Positions 22,661 through 34,200 of a stretch of DNA of 64,000 bases are shown piece by piece. Position 1 is the first letter of the stretch; every line of letters begins with the position of its first letter. The stretch is from assembly GCA_014904985.1 (NCBI GenBank), contig MU129060.1:41112-105111 (forward strand), written 5' to 3'. The notes under the pieces are model-generated. The model was not told the DNA's origin, did no database searches, and worked only from the letters and a program-made list of their open reading frames with translations. A program made the translations under genes and the position numbers. Origin of the DNA: Hydnum rufescens UP504 (Eukaryota; Basidiomycota; Agaricomycetes; Cantharellales; Hydnaceae).

Positions 22661-23239
22661 TTATACGTAATTCAAAGGGGAACATACTGCCATCCCCAGT
22701 ATAGAAATAAAAAGAGAAAGCGCCACCGACGCCACTTTCTTTTTCTCTTTACTCTTTCCGAACGGGAAATGCAAACTTAATTTGGACGTTGGGGAGGCCG
22801 AGGCAGGCGGTTCAGTAGAATCCTTATGATTTGGCAGTGGAGGGGACGCCGCTGAGGCCTTGGAGTTGAAAACAGGTGATTGTGGATGAGAGGTTGAATG
22901 ACGGAATCCGGAATCCGTGAGTGAGGGAGTTGTCCGTTGTTGTGCTGGGGATTCATGAGGTCGTACCGGGAGGGGGGGCGCAGGAGAAGGGCTCACATCG
23001 GAGGGTGTGGAGGGAGCTTGGTTGCTGCTAACATTGAATGCTGGGAGTGCAGGGGCGGAACCGAATGCATCATCAAAAGAGAGTGGCTGATAGCTCGATG
23101 GGGGGTGAGCGCCAACTTCGTGAGCAGCTGGAGGCATGTTGAATCCAGCATCAAAAGAAGTGGAAACTTCCCGCGTGGTGGGCACACCTGGGAAAGGATT
23201 AGATGGGCGAGGGATTGTGGATGGCGGGGGCGTAGTCAA
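22661..23239 (-). CDS. Pro/Ser-rich ORF, possibly endocytic adaptor remnant
   Basis: Open for 192 codons on the minus strand but without an ATG at its start (TTG), so probably an internal exon. It is rich in Pro, Ser and Ala, with NPFPGVPTT and PLSFDDAFGSAPA, which recalls the NPF/DDAFG linker regions of EH-domain endocytic proteins (Ede1/Eps15-like). A Ser/Lys-rich segment (LHFPFGKSKEKKKV) is near the end. Upstream on the same strand, 23923-23269 has further open pieces with donor/acceptor-like ends (VDLIVTYRGQQHRMDVNLND; DPQALSGLIMCRDGTSPPMA). The family assignment is weak; low-complexity composition alone could explain it. Confidence 0.3.
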   Translation of the reverse strand: MTTPPPSTIPRPSNPFPGVPTTREVSTSFDAGFNMPPAAHEVGAHPPSSYQPLSFDDAFGSAPALPAFNVSSNQAPSTPSDVSPSPAPPLPVRPHESPAQQRTTPSLTDSGFRHSTSHPQSPVFNSKASAASPPLPNHKDSTEPPASASPTSKLSLHFPFGKSKEKKKVASVALSLFISILGMAVCSPLNYV

Positions 23240-23994
23240 GAAGAAACAGGAGGCTAGCGATTTCGCGGTTATGGCATCTTCCGAAGGTGCGCCTCTTGGT
23301 TCATGTCCCTGAATTCAGTCACCTCCAAGACAGCAGGCCTCAGTTGTCCACGAGTCTCCCACAGTCCCCTCAGCGGCTTCGACGCCCACTGCACCTCCGC
23401 GCCTTTGGAGGGTCTGACAAATGCCTCAGCCATATCTGTAATCTGGCTGTGCCCTTCAACCAACATCAGGTGAGGACTAGGAAGGTGTGCTGTAGTTTGG
23501 TGCAAATGAAACGGGAAGGTATTACATATATTGAGTTACATCACCTCAAGCTTATCAGAACGAACGGAAGAGTATTCCTGGCTCCTTGGAGAGCCGTTTG
23601 GCCCCTGCCGTTACCCAAACTCCAGGGGAATATGCTCCAATGTAAGTCGCAAGGGTGAGTAGTAGTGTGATCGTGAGTATTGAACCACCAATATACGGCT
23701 TGCGCTGCCATTGGCGGTGAGGTGCCATCTCTGCACATTATGAGACCAGATAAAGCCTGCGGATCCAAGTGAGAGTTAGTCCAAGAGATCCCGGGTTTGA
23801 AAGCCTTCCCATGGAACTCGAACCAGACTCACCGATAAAATCATTTAAATTCACGTCCATCCGGTGTTGTTGTCCCCTGTAAGTGACTATGAGATCGACT
23901 GTCTGAAACTGCCCTGGCGGCAAGTATCTGTATGACCAAGCATCATGTTACTGTTGCATGTCTCCAATTGCTCAGTGGATCCCAGAAAAGAAAA

Positions 23995-24330
23995 GAGGCG
24001 AGATGCCGGCGATCTAATGCAGCGACTCACATTGAATCACCTCTTGGACAGCTTGCTTTGTGGCGATAGCGATGTGTGCACATTGTTCTATCTCGAAAGG
24101 ACGACAGCGTGCTTCAGATTTGATGGCACTATTGTGCATTGTGTAGGTGGTACCGTATAACTCGTCTATTGCCCACACCAAGATCCATGATGTGGAACAC
24201 TAGAGATAGTACAAAGCAGAGTCAGTAATATCCCTATCGCTCAGTATGAGTGCATGCTTTGAGGGGCAATGCATAACGACTGCCCAGATCATCACTTTAC
24301 GGGGACTCATGTGGAGAGAGTTGAGGTGTA
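23995..24330 (-). pseudogene. Second copy of the 2245-2600 fragment
   Basis: Aligned along its length with 2245-2600, with roughly one difference every 6-8 bases. Minus-strand translation keeps MSPRKVMI.AVV.HCP.KH in frame, then breaks. The parent gene is not recognised. Confidence 0.45.
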
Positions 24331-24875
24331 TCAAGGATAGTGTGATCAGATGCGGCGACAACATACTAGTTAACTGCTCACCATCTGGGTACAATCCACC
24401 GCATAATATCAGGTGCTGAATGTGCAAAAGCTTGGATCTACATAGATCAGGTAGCACACAGCGCAAGGTTTGCAACGGGAATCAGCGTGCCCTAGGACAA
24501 ACCGATTCAGTTATTTTCAATACAGTGTATCTCCAGAGAGACAATAGGACGTCAAGGTGTTGTCACAACGAGGCTTGGGTCAGTGCTACATACTTGCCTT
24601 GGAGCCTGAATCTCCAATCCACTGCTTTCGGCCTAGGTCCTAAGTTTTACCACAGCATGCTTGCAGCATGCCAAGTAGACCTGCAATTGAGCGGAGCACA
24701 TGGCTAAAGCGCACCACTAACATCGGAACAATTGAAAGGGGATGAGCTAGACGTCCAGTAAAAACTTGGGACTAGAGGCATTGACGCTAGCTCACTGCTG
24801 GCACTTGGCTTATTTGTTGCTTTGCGTCAAGACCGGTACTTACCGAGTCATGATTTGTGTCAGATATGGGTTCAC

Positions 24876-25247
24876 ATGGCGAAAGCTAAGAAAGGTGATG
24901 AAAATCACCTGCAGGAAGGTATAAAACCTCGCCATGCAACACCGCAATTTAGCCAATGCATTGTTGCTCTCTTCCACGACCTCAAAATGAACTTGAACGC
25001 CCTCACCCGCAGCTCAATGACCATTATCCCAGCTTTGGTCGAAGCTTCAAATTCTCATCTACTGAAGTACACCAACCCCTGGATGATTGAGCTCTGGCGC
25101 CAGCATGCTTTCAAGTGCCAGAAACTTGTTGAGTCTTATGAGCTTCTCGAGATCCGCCTATTCAAGAATGAGTATAACGTGGAACATGAATTCCTCATTG
25201 GCATGTTCAAATCTCCTGAAGAGGTTCTCTTTATTGCTGTTGAATGA
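24876..25247 (+). CDS. Unidentified small ORF
   Basis: 123 codons from the ATG at 24876 (MAKAKKGDENHLQEGIKPRH); the open frame extends 18 codons further upstream without an ATG. Alpha-helical looking, amphipathic, with no signal peptide, membrane segment or known motif. Contains IVALFHDLKMNLNALTRSS and MIELWRQHAFKCQKLVESYE. It may be the end of a transposon-borne protein. A downstream frame continues after the stop (GLGRAIW), suggesting possible decay. Confidence 0.35.
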   Translation: MAKAKKGDENHLQEGIKPRHATPQFSQCIVALFHDLKMNLNALTRSSMTIIPALVEASNSHLLKYTNPWMIELWRQHAFKCQKLVESYELLEIRLFKNEYNVEHEFLIGMFKSPEEVLFIAVE

Positions 25248-25459
25248 TCGGCGCAGTATTCCAATCTCGACCACAAGGCCACCGCGAATGACATCATCAA
25301 GGCTATGAAGGGATTTTGTGGTTTGGGTCGAGCCATTTGGCTCATTTAAAGGGTTTCAAGAGGTGGACTAGATGAAAATGGCCCCAGTGGTGGGATTTGA
25401 GGATGGGAATGGGCTGTGGGTCGAGCCAGGAGGCTCACCCAGGCACCTAGGTGGAAGTT

Positions 25460-25760
25460 CTAGGACGCATGCTCGAGGGTCACAGGGAACTTCATCTGAG
25501 CATGCACTCTCACAGGGAGTCACAGAAGCATGCGGCTGGGACGCATGCATGGTGTGGTCATGGGTGCATGCACAGATGTGGGCATAGAAAGTGGGGATAG
25601 TAGGCTATGTCATCTTCACAGTCTGCAATACCACTCACTGACGCCTATAGGATGCCAGAGGTGAGGTCAAGAGGTTTAGGGCCACAAAGTTATGATTTGA
25701 GTATAGAGGGGTGTGGGCATAAGAGCATGCATCCAGGAAGCATGCATTTCAGTATGTACT
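25460..25760. repeat. Cluster of GCATGC palindromes
   Basis: GCATGC occurs at least seven times in 300 bases (in acgcatgctc, gagcatgcac, gaagcatgcgg, acgcatgcatgg, gtgcatgcac, gagcatgcatcc, gaagcatgcatt), often inside a longer cacagggag/catgc context. The surroundings to 26190 contain no gene I can support. Confidence 0.65.
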
Positions 25761-26194
25761 CTCTAATTGATGAGGAAGATCAAGGTGATCTCTGATCACT
25801 AGCACATATATCTAAACAAAGTTGGAATACTGAGTAAGTTGTAATTTGATAATGTATAAGCCAAAGCTAGGATTGCATGGTGGTCAAGTGAGCATGCGTC
25901 TCAGATGCATGGTTTTTGAAACAGTTGACTCTGGAAACCAGCAGAGTTGATGTATGTCATCCACAAGGCAGGTGTGGGATCAGGGATAAGGGGAAATGTT
26001 TATAAACAGACAAGGAGTGGGGAAGGGTGATATCCTTATTGGAGTGATAGTGCGGGTGCGAGGCAACATAGAGAGGTTATGTACGGTGATGCAAGGGGTG
26101 ATTCAAGTGTGCCCAGATGATTAATTGAAGTCATCCTCAAATGCATGAGTGTCACTGAATTCTTGACAGGACATTCCAACTTGTGTATAGATGA

Positions 26195-26553
26195 TCATGA
26201 GACACAACTGCCCTGGCAAAGTTGAGGGTGGAGAGTTTCAGAAATGAGTGAGTCTGGTAAGTGACTGGGCCATTTCAGTGTAATCTTGAGTATGGATGTA
26301 TGGAAGTTATTTGCAACAAACTGTCGGGGTCCTGGATGGTCAATGAGGAACAGGGAGGTCCAAAAGGTGTGAATCATGGCTTTCCAAGAGTTATATGGGC
26401 GTACCTCTCTGATCAAAACTGACAGAGTAATTGAATGAACTCTGTTTTCATGCATAGCCATAATTAATTTCGTAATAGGTCACATGATCATTCCAATGGC
26501 TGGGATCAATGGATATTTGCATTTTCTGATACTGGATGTTTTTATCTTCCACA
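26195..26553 (+). mobile_element. 1.6-kb element, 3' fragment (copy 4)
   Basis: Matches the last 350 bases of the full copies (49047-50731 and, inverted, 52072-53666), ending exactly at tatcttccaca. The left end is lost. The flank after it (ccagaacat) differs from all other copies, confirming the terminus. Confidence 0.75.
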
Positions 26554-26672
26554 CCAGAACATACTTTTTTGTGTTCTTTGCTTTTGCTCCCCCTCAAGTA
26601 ATAAGAACATGGGTTGATTGTTCAGGGAACTCGCTTAGTCGACCTCCCTACCCTTGCTCTGTTCTCCTAAGC

Positions 26673-27913
26673 ATGGGAAACTTGAAAACTTACAAGAAAC
26701 CTAGAGGCCCTGGGTCCAATAAATCTCAACACATAGCTGACTTGTCAGAGCAGCTGCCCCTTCCACCCCGTGTTAACTGTGCTGTTGTTGAGCTAGAACT
26801 AAGGTCTTGCCCTCACCAAGCTGCCTTCAAGGAGTGTACTGGCCCCCCTCGTGGTGCAAAGCATCTAGATGAAGTTACACAACAAGGCACAAAAAGCCAA
26901 GCTTCTCGTCATCCTTCACCTCTGGTCCCTATTCCACTATTGTCTTGTGCTTCCAGTCCCCCACCACCCATGTTTTCTTGGGCTCTCACACAAACTAAAT
27001 CACCCTCCCCAATTGTTGCAACATCTTCATCCCTGGCTTGTTTTCCCATGGTCAGTGGCAGAGCTCTGGAGGATGAAATAAATGCCCCTGAGCATCCATT
27101 GTTTTTGTTGGATGATGGGTACAAGTCTGACAGCGATGATCCTGTGGCAGATCAAGACTATGCAGATGATCTTGTTGATGCATCTGCGGCAGATCAAGAG
27201 GACATCAATAATCTCATTAATGGTGATAATGATGACAATGATGATGATCTGGATGAGGAGGTTGTGTCCTCCATGATGACAGGGGGTCGCTTCACCTGGG
27301 AACAAGTGCTAGAGGTCAAGGGTCTCACCAATGACCTGATGGTGGGTCTTAGGCATTGTGCAAAGGCCTGGGAACATCCTCTTGATGCCGTGATGTGGAT
27401 TGCAAATTTGGTCATTGCCACTAAGGAGCAGCAGGCTGGTGGCAATGCATGGAATGCATACCAGAATGCATTTCCTGAAGATCGTGAGAAGGCAACTCAT
27501 AAGTAATACGTTATCTCTCTTCACTCCAGACATCTTTCTAACATTCATAGCCTTTCCAGGACCACATCATGAATATGTGGCAGAGGTGATCAAGCCAATG
27601 TATCTTGCCCTCATTTCCAAACATGGGGGGTCACAATCTGAGGCATGGAAATGAAAGGTGAAGGAGCTGGTAGCAGAGCACATGAAACACAAAGTTGTGA
27701 CTGCCCAGAAGATCTCATTGAATGCAGCTGAGTTAGGGAGCCAGATGAAGAGCCTGAACAAGAGATGGTCTGACAATGTTAAATGGGGTGCCAAGCTCAA
27801 TATGCATATTATGTACATCATCATATCTGGGAACCCCAACATTGCTGCATCCAAACATAACACAATGGTGTGTGGGATGAGTGCCATGCAAAAATGGTGT
27901 AAAGCAGAATTAC
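26673..27913 (+). pseudogene. 5' half of an unidentified gene split by a MULE
   Basis: Begins with MGNLKTYKKPRGPGSNKSQ. Residues 1-160 are Pro/Ser-rich; then a strongly acidic stretch (DDGYKSDSDDPVADQDYADD, and DDNDDDLDEE) and a folded-looking part (WEHPLDAVMWIANLVIATKE). A stop at 27504 sits next to a GTAATA-like donor and the frame resumes after a CCAG acceptor near 27560 (HHEYVAEVIKPMYLALISKH). An in-frame TGA lies near 27653 (EAWK-stop-KVKEL). The open frame then runs to the MULE target site at 27905-27913 and continues in frame at 37292. The upstream Met at 26484 lies in repeat sequence and is not the start. Function unknown. Confidence 0.6.
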
Positions 27914-28017
27914 GAATTATGCAATAAGACCCGCAAAAAAACCTAATCATGTGATGTTTCGGAGACACCCGTGCCTTCGGGGATATCCGGATTGTCCTTT
28001 TCCACTTTGCTTCTATG

Positions 28018-31000
28018 CCTGATCTTCAGCACTGCAGTGAATGCACTTACACAGGCCTACCCGATTCTTTTCCTCTAAAAAAAGGCGGCAACAGTCGCAC
28101 CAAAACTTGTCATAGCTGTCATGAGAAAAATAAGTTAAAAAATGCAAAGGTTTCTCAGCACCGTGAGGAGGAATGACTCTCCAAATCCTCTACCAACCCT
28201 TTGGAGCCTATGAAGCATCACGGTGCTGGCTGTATCCCTTCTGGCACCCAGAAACTTGTTTCATGGGATGAACTTGAGAACGAATTAAGGAATCTTGGCA
28301 TTTCAGTGGTCTCACTTGACCATCTCATTGACATTTCGTCTTTGGATCTAATTGGTACACACAAGGAGATCTCAGATGCACTCCAGAAAGTGATTGGAGG
28401 TGTGTGCGGGTGGAAGTTTAAGTTAGTGTTTCATTTTTCCAAGGCTCGCAAACTACTAATAATTTTTGTGTTGTTCTATTCTCAGTTATCACTGGTGGCT
28501 CATTGTGTCAGGTGGCTCCGACACATTGATCTACCATTGTGCACAGGCTGAGGGCTACCAGACATGAAATCAACTCAATCTGGATCCCAAATGTCATTGA
28601 GACCGCTGGCATATGGATCACTTCAAATGCAATGGAATGCTCAAGCTTACACTATGCGATTCAAATCAAATCATATGTGTGACATTCTCACATGACCTCC
28701 ATCATATTCCATACTGTGCGATCTCTCTCCCCGACAATATAAAGGAATTAATTAGGTGCCAGATGAATTCCATGCCCAAAGAGGTCCGTGGCTATATACT
28801 GTGTCCAGTCACCATCTAATTATTACTCATAGATCTGGAAGGAGATTACACAGTTAGAGCACAATGCAGAGTTTACACAGGCACAAGTGTATGCTGAATG
28901 GGTCCGAATCAATGAAAGCATGTGGCGACGTGATAAAGACCAAGTAAAATCAGCTAGGATCCTCCTCTGGGAGGCAAATGGTGTTGAAGTTGAGGAGATA
29001 AATATCCGTGATGAGCCAGGGGTCAGCGTGCTTGCATTTGCGTTGAAATTTGCCATTGATAATTGGGGGGAACAAACTGTCAAGCTTGCCATTGATGGTA
29101 CATGTGAGAATTATCTTCCTAATTGTATAGTGGTTGAAGGACTAATTCTAGTGCCATAGTTAATACCAATTCTGCTGGTTATGAGTGTAATATAGTGTAT
29201 TACGTAATCAAGTTAGGACTCAAAAGTCATGTATATACGGCAGTTGCCGAGAGGAATCAAGTAACCTTTGCCCGGACCTCTACACCTTGCGAGAACTGTG
29301 ATACTCTGTCTCTACCCTGCTCCTATCTGCCTATCTGGTTGGCCTGCCTAGTAGCCATCAATACTAGCCCTTTCCCTGGCTTTGGGACTGTGCCTTTGGA
29401 CCCTAGCTGGGAAAGCAGTGAGTAGGACAGCCCTTTCCTCTCACTGACCCCCCACTCTCTCCTTAGTTAGTGACTGTGCCACTTGGCCAGTCACTACTTT
29501 ATACCTCTTTTACCATTACCTCCCTTCCCTCACAACCTTTTCTCCTGTGTCCAGGGCAAAGCCAGTGCTTAGCCCTGTTTGCAGCTCCCCCACCTGAAGC
29601 CAGTGCTAAGGGTGGTGTGATTACCCCTTCTCCTATTCTCCCTGTTCCTACTCCCTCCCCAGTCAACTCCACTTTGTCCAAGTATGACAACAGGTGCCCT
29701 CCTGAACTGGGAGGCACTTTGTTACAATGAGGTATTGGCGGTAATGGCGGAAGCTAATGGCCAAGGGATCCCTCTTGGCTTCTTTATCCATACCTCCACC
29801 AATGGTACAGCTAATATAGGGGCAAAGGAGTGAGTCCTAGAGGATTATCTCAGGTATTTCACGAAAGCTTGCCCAAATGTTAGGTTCACACTCTCCGATA
29901 AAGAGTTGAGTGAAATTAAGGCAATGCAGAAGGTATTTCCCAGTGCAACACATATTTCTTGCTTCTGGCATGCCATGAAAACGGTGGAAGAACACCTCTC
30001 AGAGAATCGGCCACCTGCGGCATATGATCCTCATGAAGCAAATCACATGTTCAGCTTTATCGACGGAACGTGGGGCCCTGGGATTCACAACACTGGAAAG
30101 GATGCAGAACTCGACATGACCAGTGGAAGTGTGCAACCACCAACAAATACTAATGAGGAAGTGGATTTCAAGGAGGATACAAAGGTGCAAACCATGACTC
30201 TTTGTCGCCATGCATCCAATATAGTGACTTTTTGTCAGATGATAATACAGTCATGCCAACGCCCAATGGTACTCATTTTACATGGCGGAAAACAATTACC
30301 AATATGGCCTCCACCTCCTGATGCTAGCCCCCTTGTGATGCAGAGTCTTTCTGTCCAAAAGAATATCGCCGAACTATCCTGGACAAATTCCATCGCCATG
30401 CATCCCAACATCCACTAATCCCTCTTAATGATGAAGCAAATACAAGACTTATGGCTGCAGAGATTTATACTGGCGCTGTTAGAGATATGTATACATATTG
30501 CAAAGAGAATGGTTTGTCGCAATCATGGCATACTTATGGAATTGTTGGTATTGTCCAGACAAGTGGTCTTTATGGACTCAGTCATCAGGCTTGACAATAT
30601 CTGTCTTGCACACCACAATGATTGTGGAGGGATTTTGGAATCAACTCAAGCATACTACACTCCATGGATTCAATTGGCCATGACTTGATCTTGTAGTCCA
30701 TCTTGTCTTAACCCAGATTCTACCAGTGGTCCATAACAAATTGGAATATCACCTTAACTGTCGTCGCATCGGAAGACCCAAGTGGCTTGCAAATTGGCAG
30801 GTGGATTTCAAAAAAGCATGGACTGAGTATTCAAAAACTGATGAATTATGCTGAGCCGAAAAGGAAGCCTTGATTATTCATAAGACACAAAAGACTAAGG
30901 CTTGGTGGCAAGAGCGGTTAGATTGGTTATGAGAGGAGGTGGAGCATGAGGCTGGTGGTCGATACCACACATCTATCAATGACTGGACTTGCAGCTGCCT

Positions 31001-31256
31001 GTCATACTTGATCAATCGATTTCTATTGTGCAAGCACCTGGTTCGATGTGCAAACAACATTCTTGGCACTGCAAAGCACAGTCTTCCATTCTTCTACACA
31101 CTCCACTGTCACCATACTACCCCATTCTATTACATACCCGGTACCGGCCAACAGTTTACTTGATATCCTCTCTACGCAATACCTAGGCATCCATTGGTAT
31201 AGTATGCAAGTCGAATTATTGACAATGTCCTCCTCCGAATTACGTAATACCACCTA
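28018..31256 (+). pseudogene. MULE transposase, interrupted
   Basis: Cut-and-paste transposase of the Mutator superfamily. In order: a CxxC..CxxC zinc motif (HCSECTYTGLPDSFP, TCHSCHEKN) at 28030-28125; a DNA-binding-like part (FKCNGMLKLTLCDSNQ, SHDLHHIPYCAISLP) at 28615-28720; VYAEWVRINESMWRRDKDQV at 28885; after the LTR insertion VLAVMAEANGQGIPLGFFIH, FTLSDKELSEIKAMQKVFPS with ATHISCFWHAMK (second catalytic Asp and the CxxH) at 29733-29980; and WTCSCLSYLINRFLLCKHLV at 30985-31045, a SWIM zinc finger. Lesions: the LTR, a TGA after IGAKE, and several frame changes after 30420. Not functional as it stands. Confidence 0.85.
29186..29726. mobile_element. Solo LTR with 5-bp target duplication
   Basis: 541 bases beginning TGTAATATAG and ending TTTGTTACA, flanked by ATGAG at 29181-29185 and 29727-29731. 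TG..CA ends and a 5-bp duplication fit an LTR retrotransposon remnant. Removing it and one ATGAG joins SAGYE to VLAVMAEANG in the transposase frame. There is no internal gag-pol, so a solo LTR. Confidence 0.8.
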
Positions 31257-31269
31257 ATCGCATGATCAG

Positions 31270-34200
31270 CGTTCACCTCCAAACCTAGCAGAACATTGGT
31301 TAATTAATAGCATGAATGCAGCACGACTAGAAATTTCCCTCTGCAAGCAACTTTAGTGCCAACGCTACTATCCGCAGTACACTCAATGCAGCCAATTTCA
31401 CTTTGTACCAGTCGAAGAATGCAAAAGCCACCCCATTGACAGTATGTGTTACACGCGCCCACCTTGTTACATGATTTTGATCAATGGCTAAGTTTCTCAC
31501 AGGTGCAAGATATCCCTCAAATTAGTCTTCAGTCATCAAGCATTCTCACCCCTGGCTCATCTAGGTATTGTACTTCCTCAACGGGACACCATGCTTGACA
31601 AATCCCCAGAGGAGTCTTATCTAGCTGATTTAGCATTGGTACTTTAATGCTGGCACGATAATTCCGATCTACATCTATTAGCTGATATATGATGACTCTC
31701 TATCTAGCCTGACCTGCGCATAACCGATTCGTATTGTTTGACGATCCCAGCGAAGAACGAAACAAAGGCATTGAACGCCATCCTTCGACGACTGCACCAG
31801 AAGTGTTGGATGGGAAAGACCAAGTAAAAACGCTGCTAGAAATCCTACTTGCAAGCGAGATGTTGTTGAAAGGATGAGAGTAAATTGATCCGTGACGAAG
31901 CCAAAGACAATGGTGAAAAAAGACACTTTTGCGTGCGAATTCTTAGTCGTCTACCCAATCTTCTGAAGCACCCATCTTCGATATCATGAATTTGGAGTGG
32001 AACATACACCTCTAGTCAACTGCGGCTATGCCTCAATTTTGATGATACAGCCATTAGTCCGATAAATATATCTTCCTAATTACTTGTCACATTCATCCTA
32101 TATAGTCGGTGAATGGTCTGAATTGTTGATGCCATAGTTATACCAATTGCTCTGTTAGAGTGAATATAGTGTATTACGTAAATCACCTCGACTTGAAATT
32201 CAGTTTCTGTCTCCTGTCTTGACTCCTCATATACAAATGATTCAAGGTTTTTGCGAGTCAGTCTTATTAGCCAAATTCCATATAATACCACATCTCTACC
32301 GCTATCCAGTTAAGCCTACAGAGAGAACTCATAAGCTGAAAATACCTCTGCTTCCGGACCTGTACCATACACATCCTCTTACGCAGAGAGGGAACTCTAA
32401 GTGGAAATAACTCTTGTGCCCCTATACACACAGCCCCTGCAAAGCGCATAGGCCCCACCTGACATGGCTTGTATCCAGCACTGACGATGAGCCATCCGCA
32501 ATGTACTAACGCTAGCCCCTCCCTGCTGATTGGGGTACTATGCATGCCTTTTTGAGGAAATGTGAGGGGAGGGCAGGATGTCCCCATAGCTCTGGATACA
32601 AGTATCCGTGTATGCAGGACAGCATGCATCCCCCCTCTTCCTCTCAATGTAGCCCCATCCACACATCTCCACTACTATCCTGTAGGACGATGCCCACTGC
32701 CCGAGTACCGAATTTCTTTTCCTACCTCTTTTCACCAACTTACTCTCTTTCTCCTTCCTTCCCCAACCTGTTTTGTTGCTTTGGTTTTCCAGCAAAGCCC
32801 AGTGACTGAGAGAGTATGCACGCTCACGCCCCAAGCCATACTACTCACGCAGTGCTCACACAAGGCCAGGTTTTGGGGGGTGTAGCCATAGGTGTTGTTC
32901 ATATAAGAATGGAGGGATCATGCCCCATATGAGTATAAGACCCCCCCCACATCTCTGCCTTTATTCTCGCTCCTGCTACCACTCAAAGCCACTGTGAGCT
33001 CAGTCGTCTTAGCTTCCACCTCCCCGGGTTCCTTGCCTTTCCGACTCTGCCAAAGTGCAATTGTGACAACGAGTCCATCCCTTCTCTTGGGAGCATTTTT
33101 GTCTACAATGAGTGTTGTGCCATTATCCCATGGCTAGCCCGGTCTGTGCAATGATGTACAAATGTAAAGGTTTCAGTGATGTCAATCGGATCTTAGAATG
33201 GCCACATAGGATGCCTCTCCTATCTTGGCTTCCTTTCCATCACAATTTACCTCCACCAGACCCGCAATAAGCAGGAAAACATCTATTATAGCGCGGGCAA
33301 AATCGAGTAGTGATTTAGTCAAGTCTATCACGTCAGAGGATACTATCTCAGGAACGAATCATTTCAACAGAAAGCTTGCCCAGAAATGTTAGGTTCACAC
33401 TCTCCTCAGTAAAGAGTATCGGACTGCACAAATTAAGGCAATGAGCATGACACAAGATGCTAGATATGTATGCCATGCAGTAGGCAAATTTAGTTCACAT
33501 GGCTATTCTACGGTAATGCGGATCTCAATGAAATGAAACTGATGCCGAGAGGGATATAGATAACGAGAGTACGAGCCTAACTCAGAGATGTCAAGGGGCG
33601 AGAACGCGCACCCCTAAGGTCTGTTTTCTCATATTTTTTTGGACCATCGTATCTTACCCCCACTGAAATCAGAAATCTCACCCAATATTTCAGCTTCTAT
33701 GAGACTTCATCAACGGAAACGTTGGGGCCCTGGATTGCGAGTCGAGCGATTCCCACATGAAATGCCAGCGTTGTATGCCAGAATCGTCCTGCTGGGAGAA
33801 ATATAGGTGTGCACCCCAGTGGACAGTCTGGTGCCTGAATAATCCACTCCAACATTCTAGATAAAAGAATCCGTTATATTGAGGAGTGGACCTGCCTAAG
33901 GTTAAAGGATAATCTCAAAGAGTAGCGAAATCAATGTCACATCGCTTGCGACACCGCCATGCATCCCGACAGACAAAATAATATATATAGGATGATTTAT
34001 GTTCATGCATCTGATCAGAATAATTTGATGAGGTAACTCACTTAAGAGCAAAGACCACTGCTCCACAAACAATGCTGCCCACAAATCCGAATAGGACCTT
34101 TCATCCATCTCATTGACGGTGAGTGCCGGATATCACCCCAAGCTCGAACATGCAGCACTTGAGGCTTCTCGCGGATATAGATGCGACTACTGGTCGCTCA

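Noticed and set aside
26484..26672. Upstream Met as start of the split gene
   Set aside because: The stretch to 26553 is the end of the 1.6-kb element and is found at other sites without this gene.
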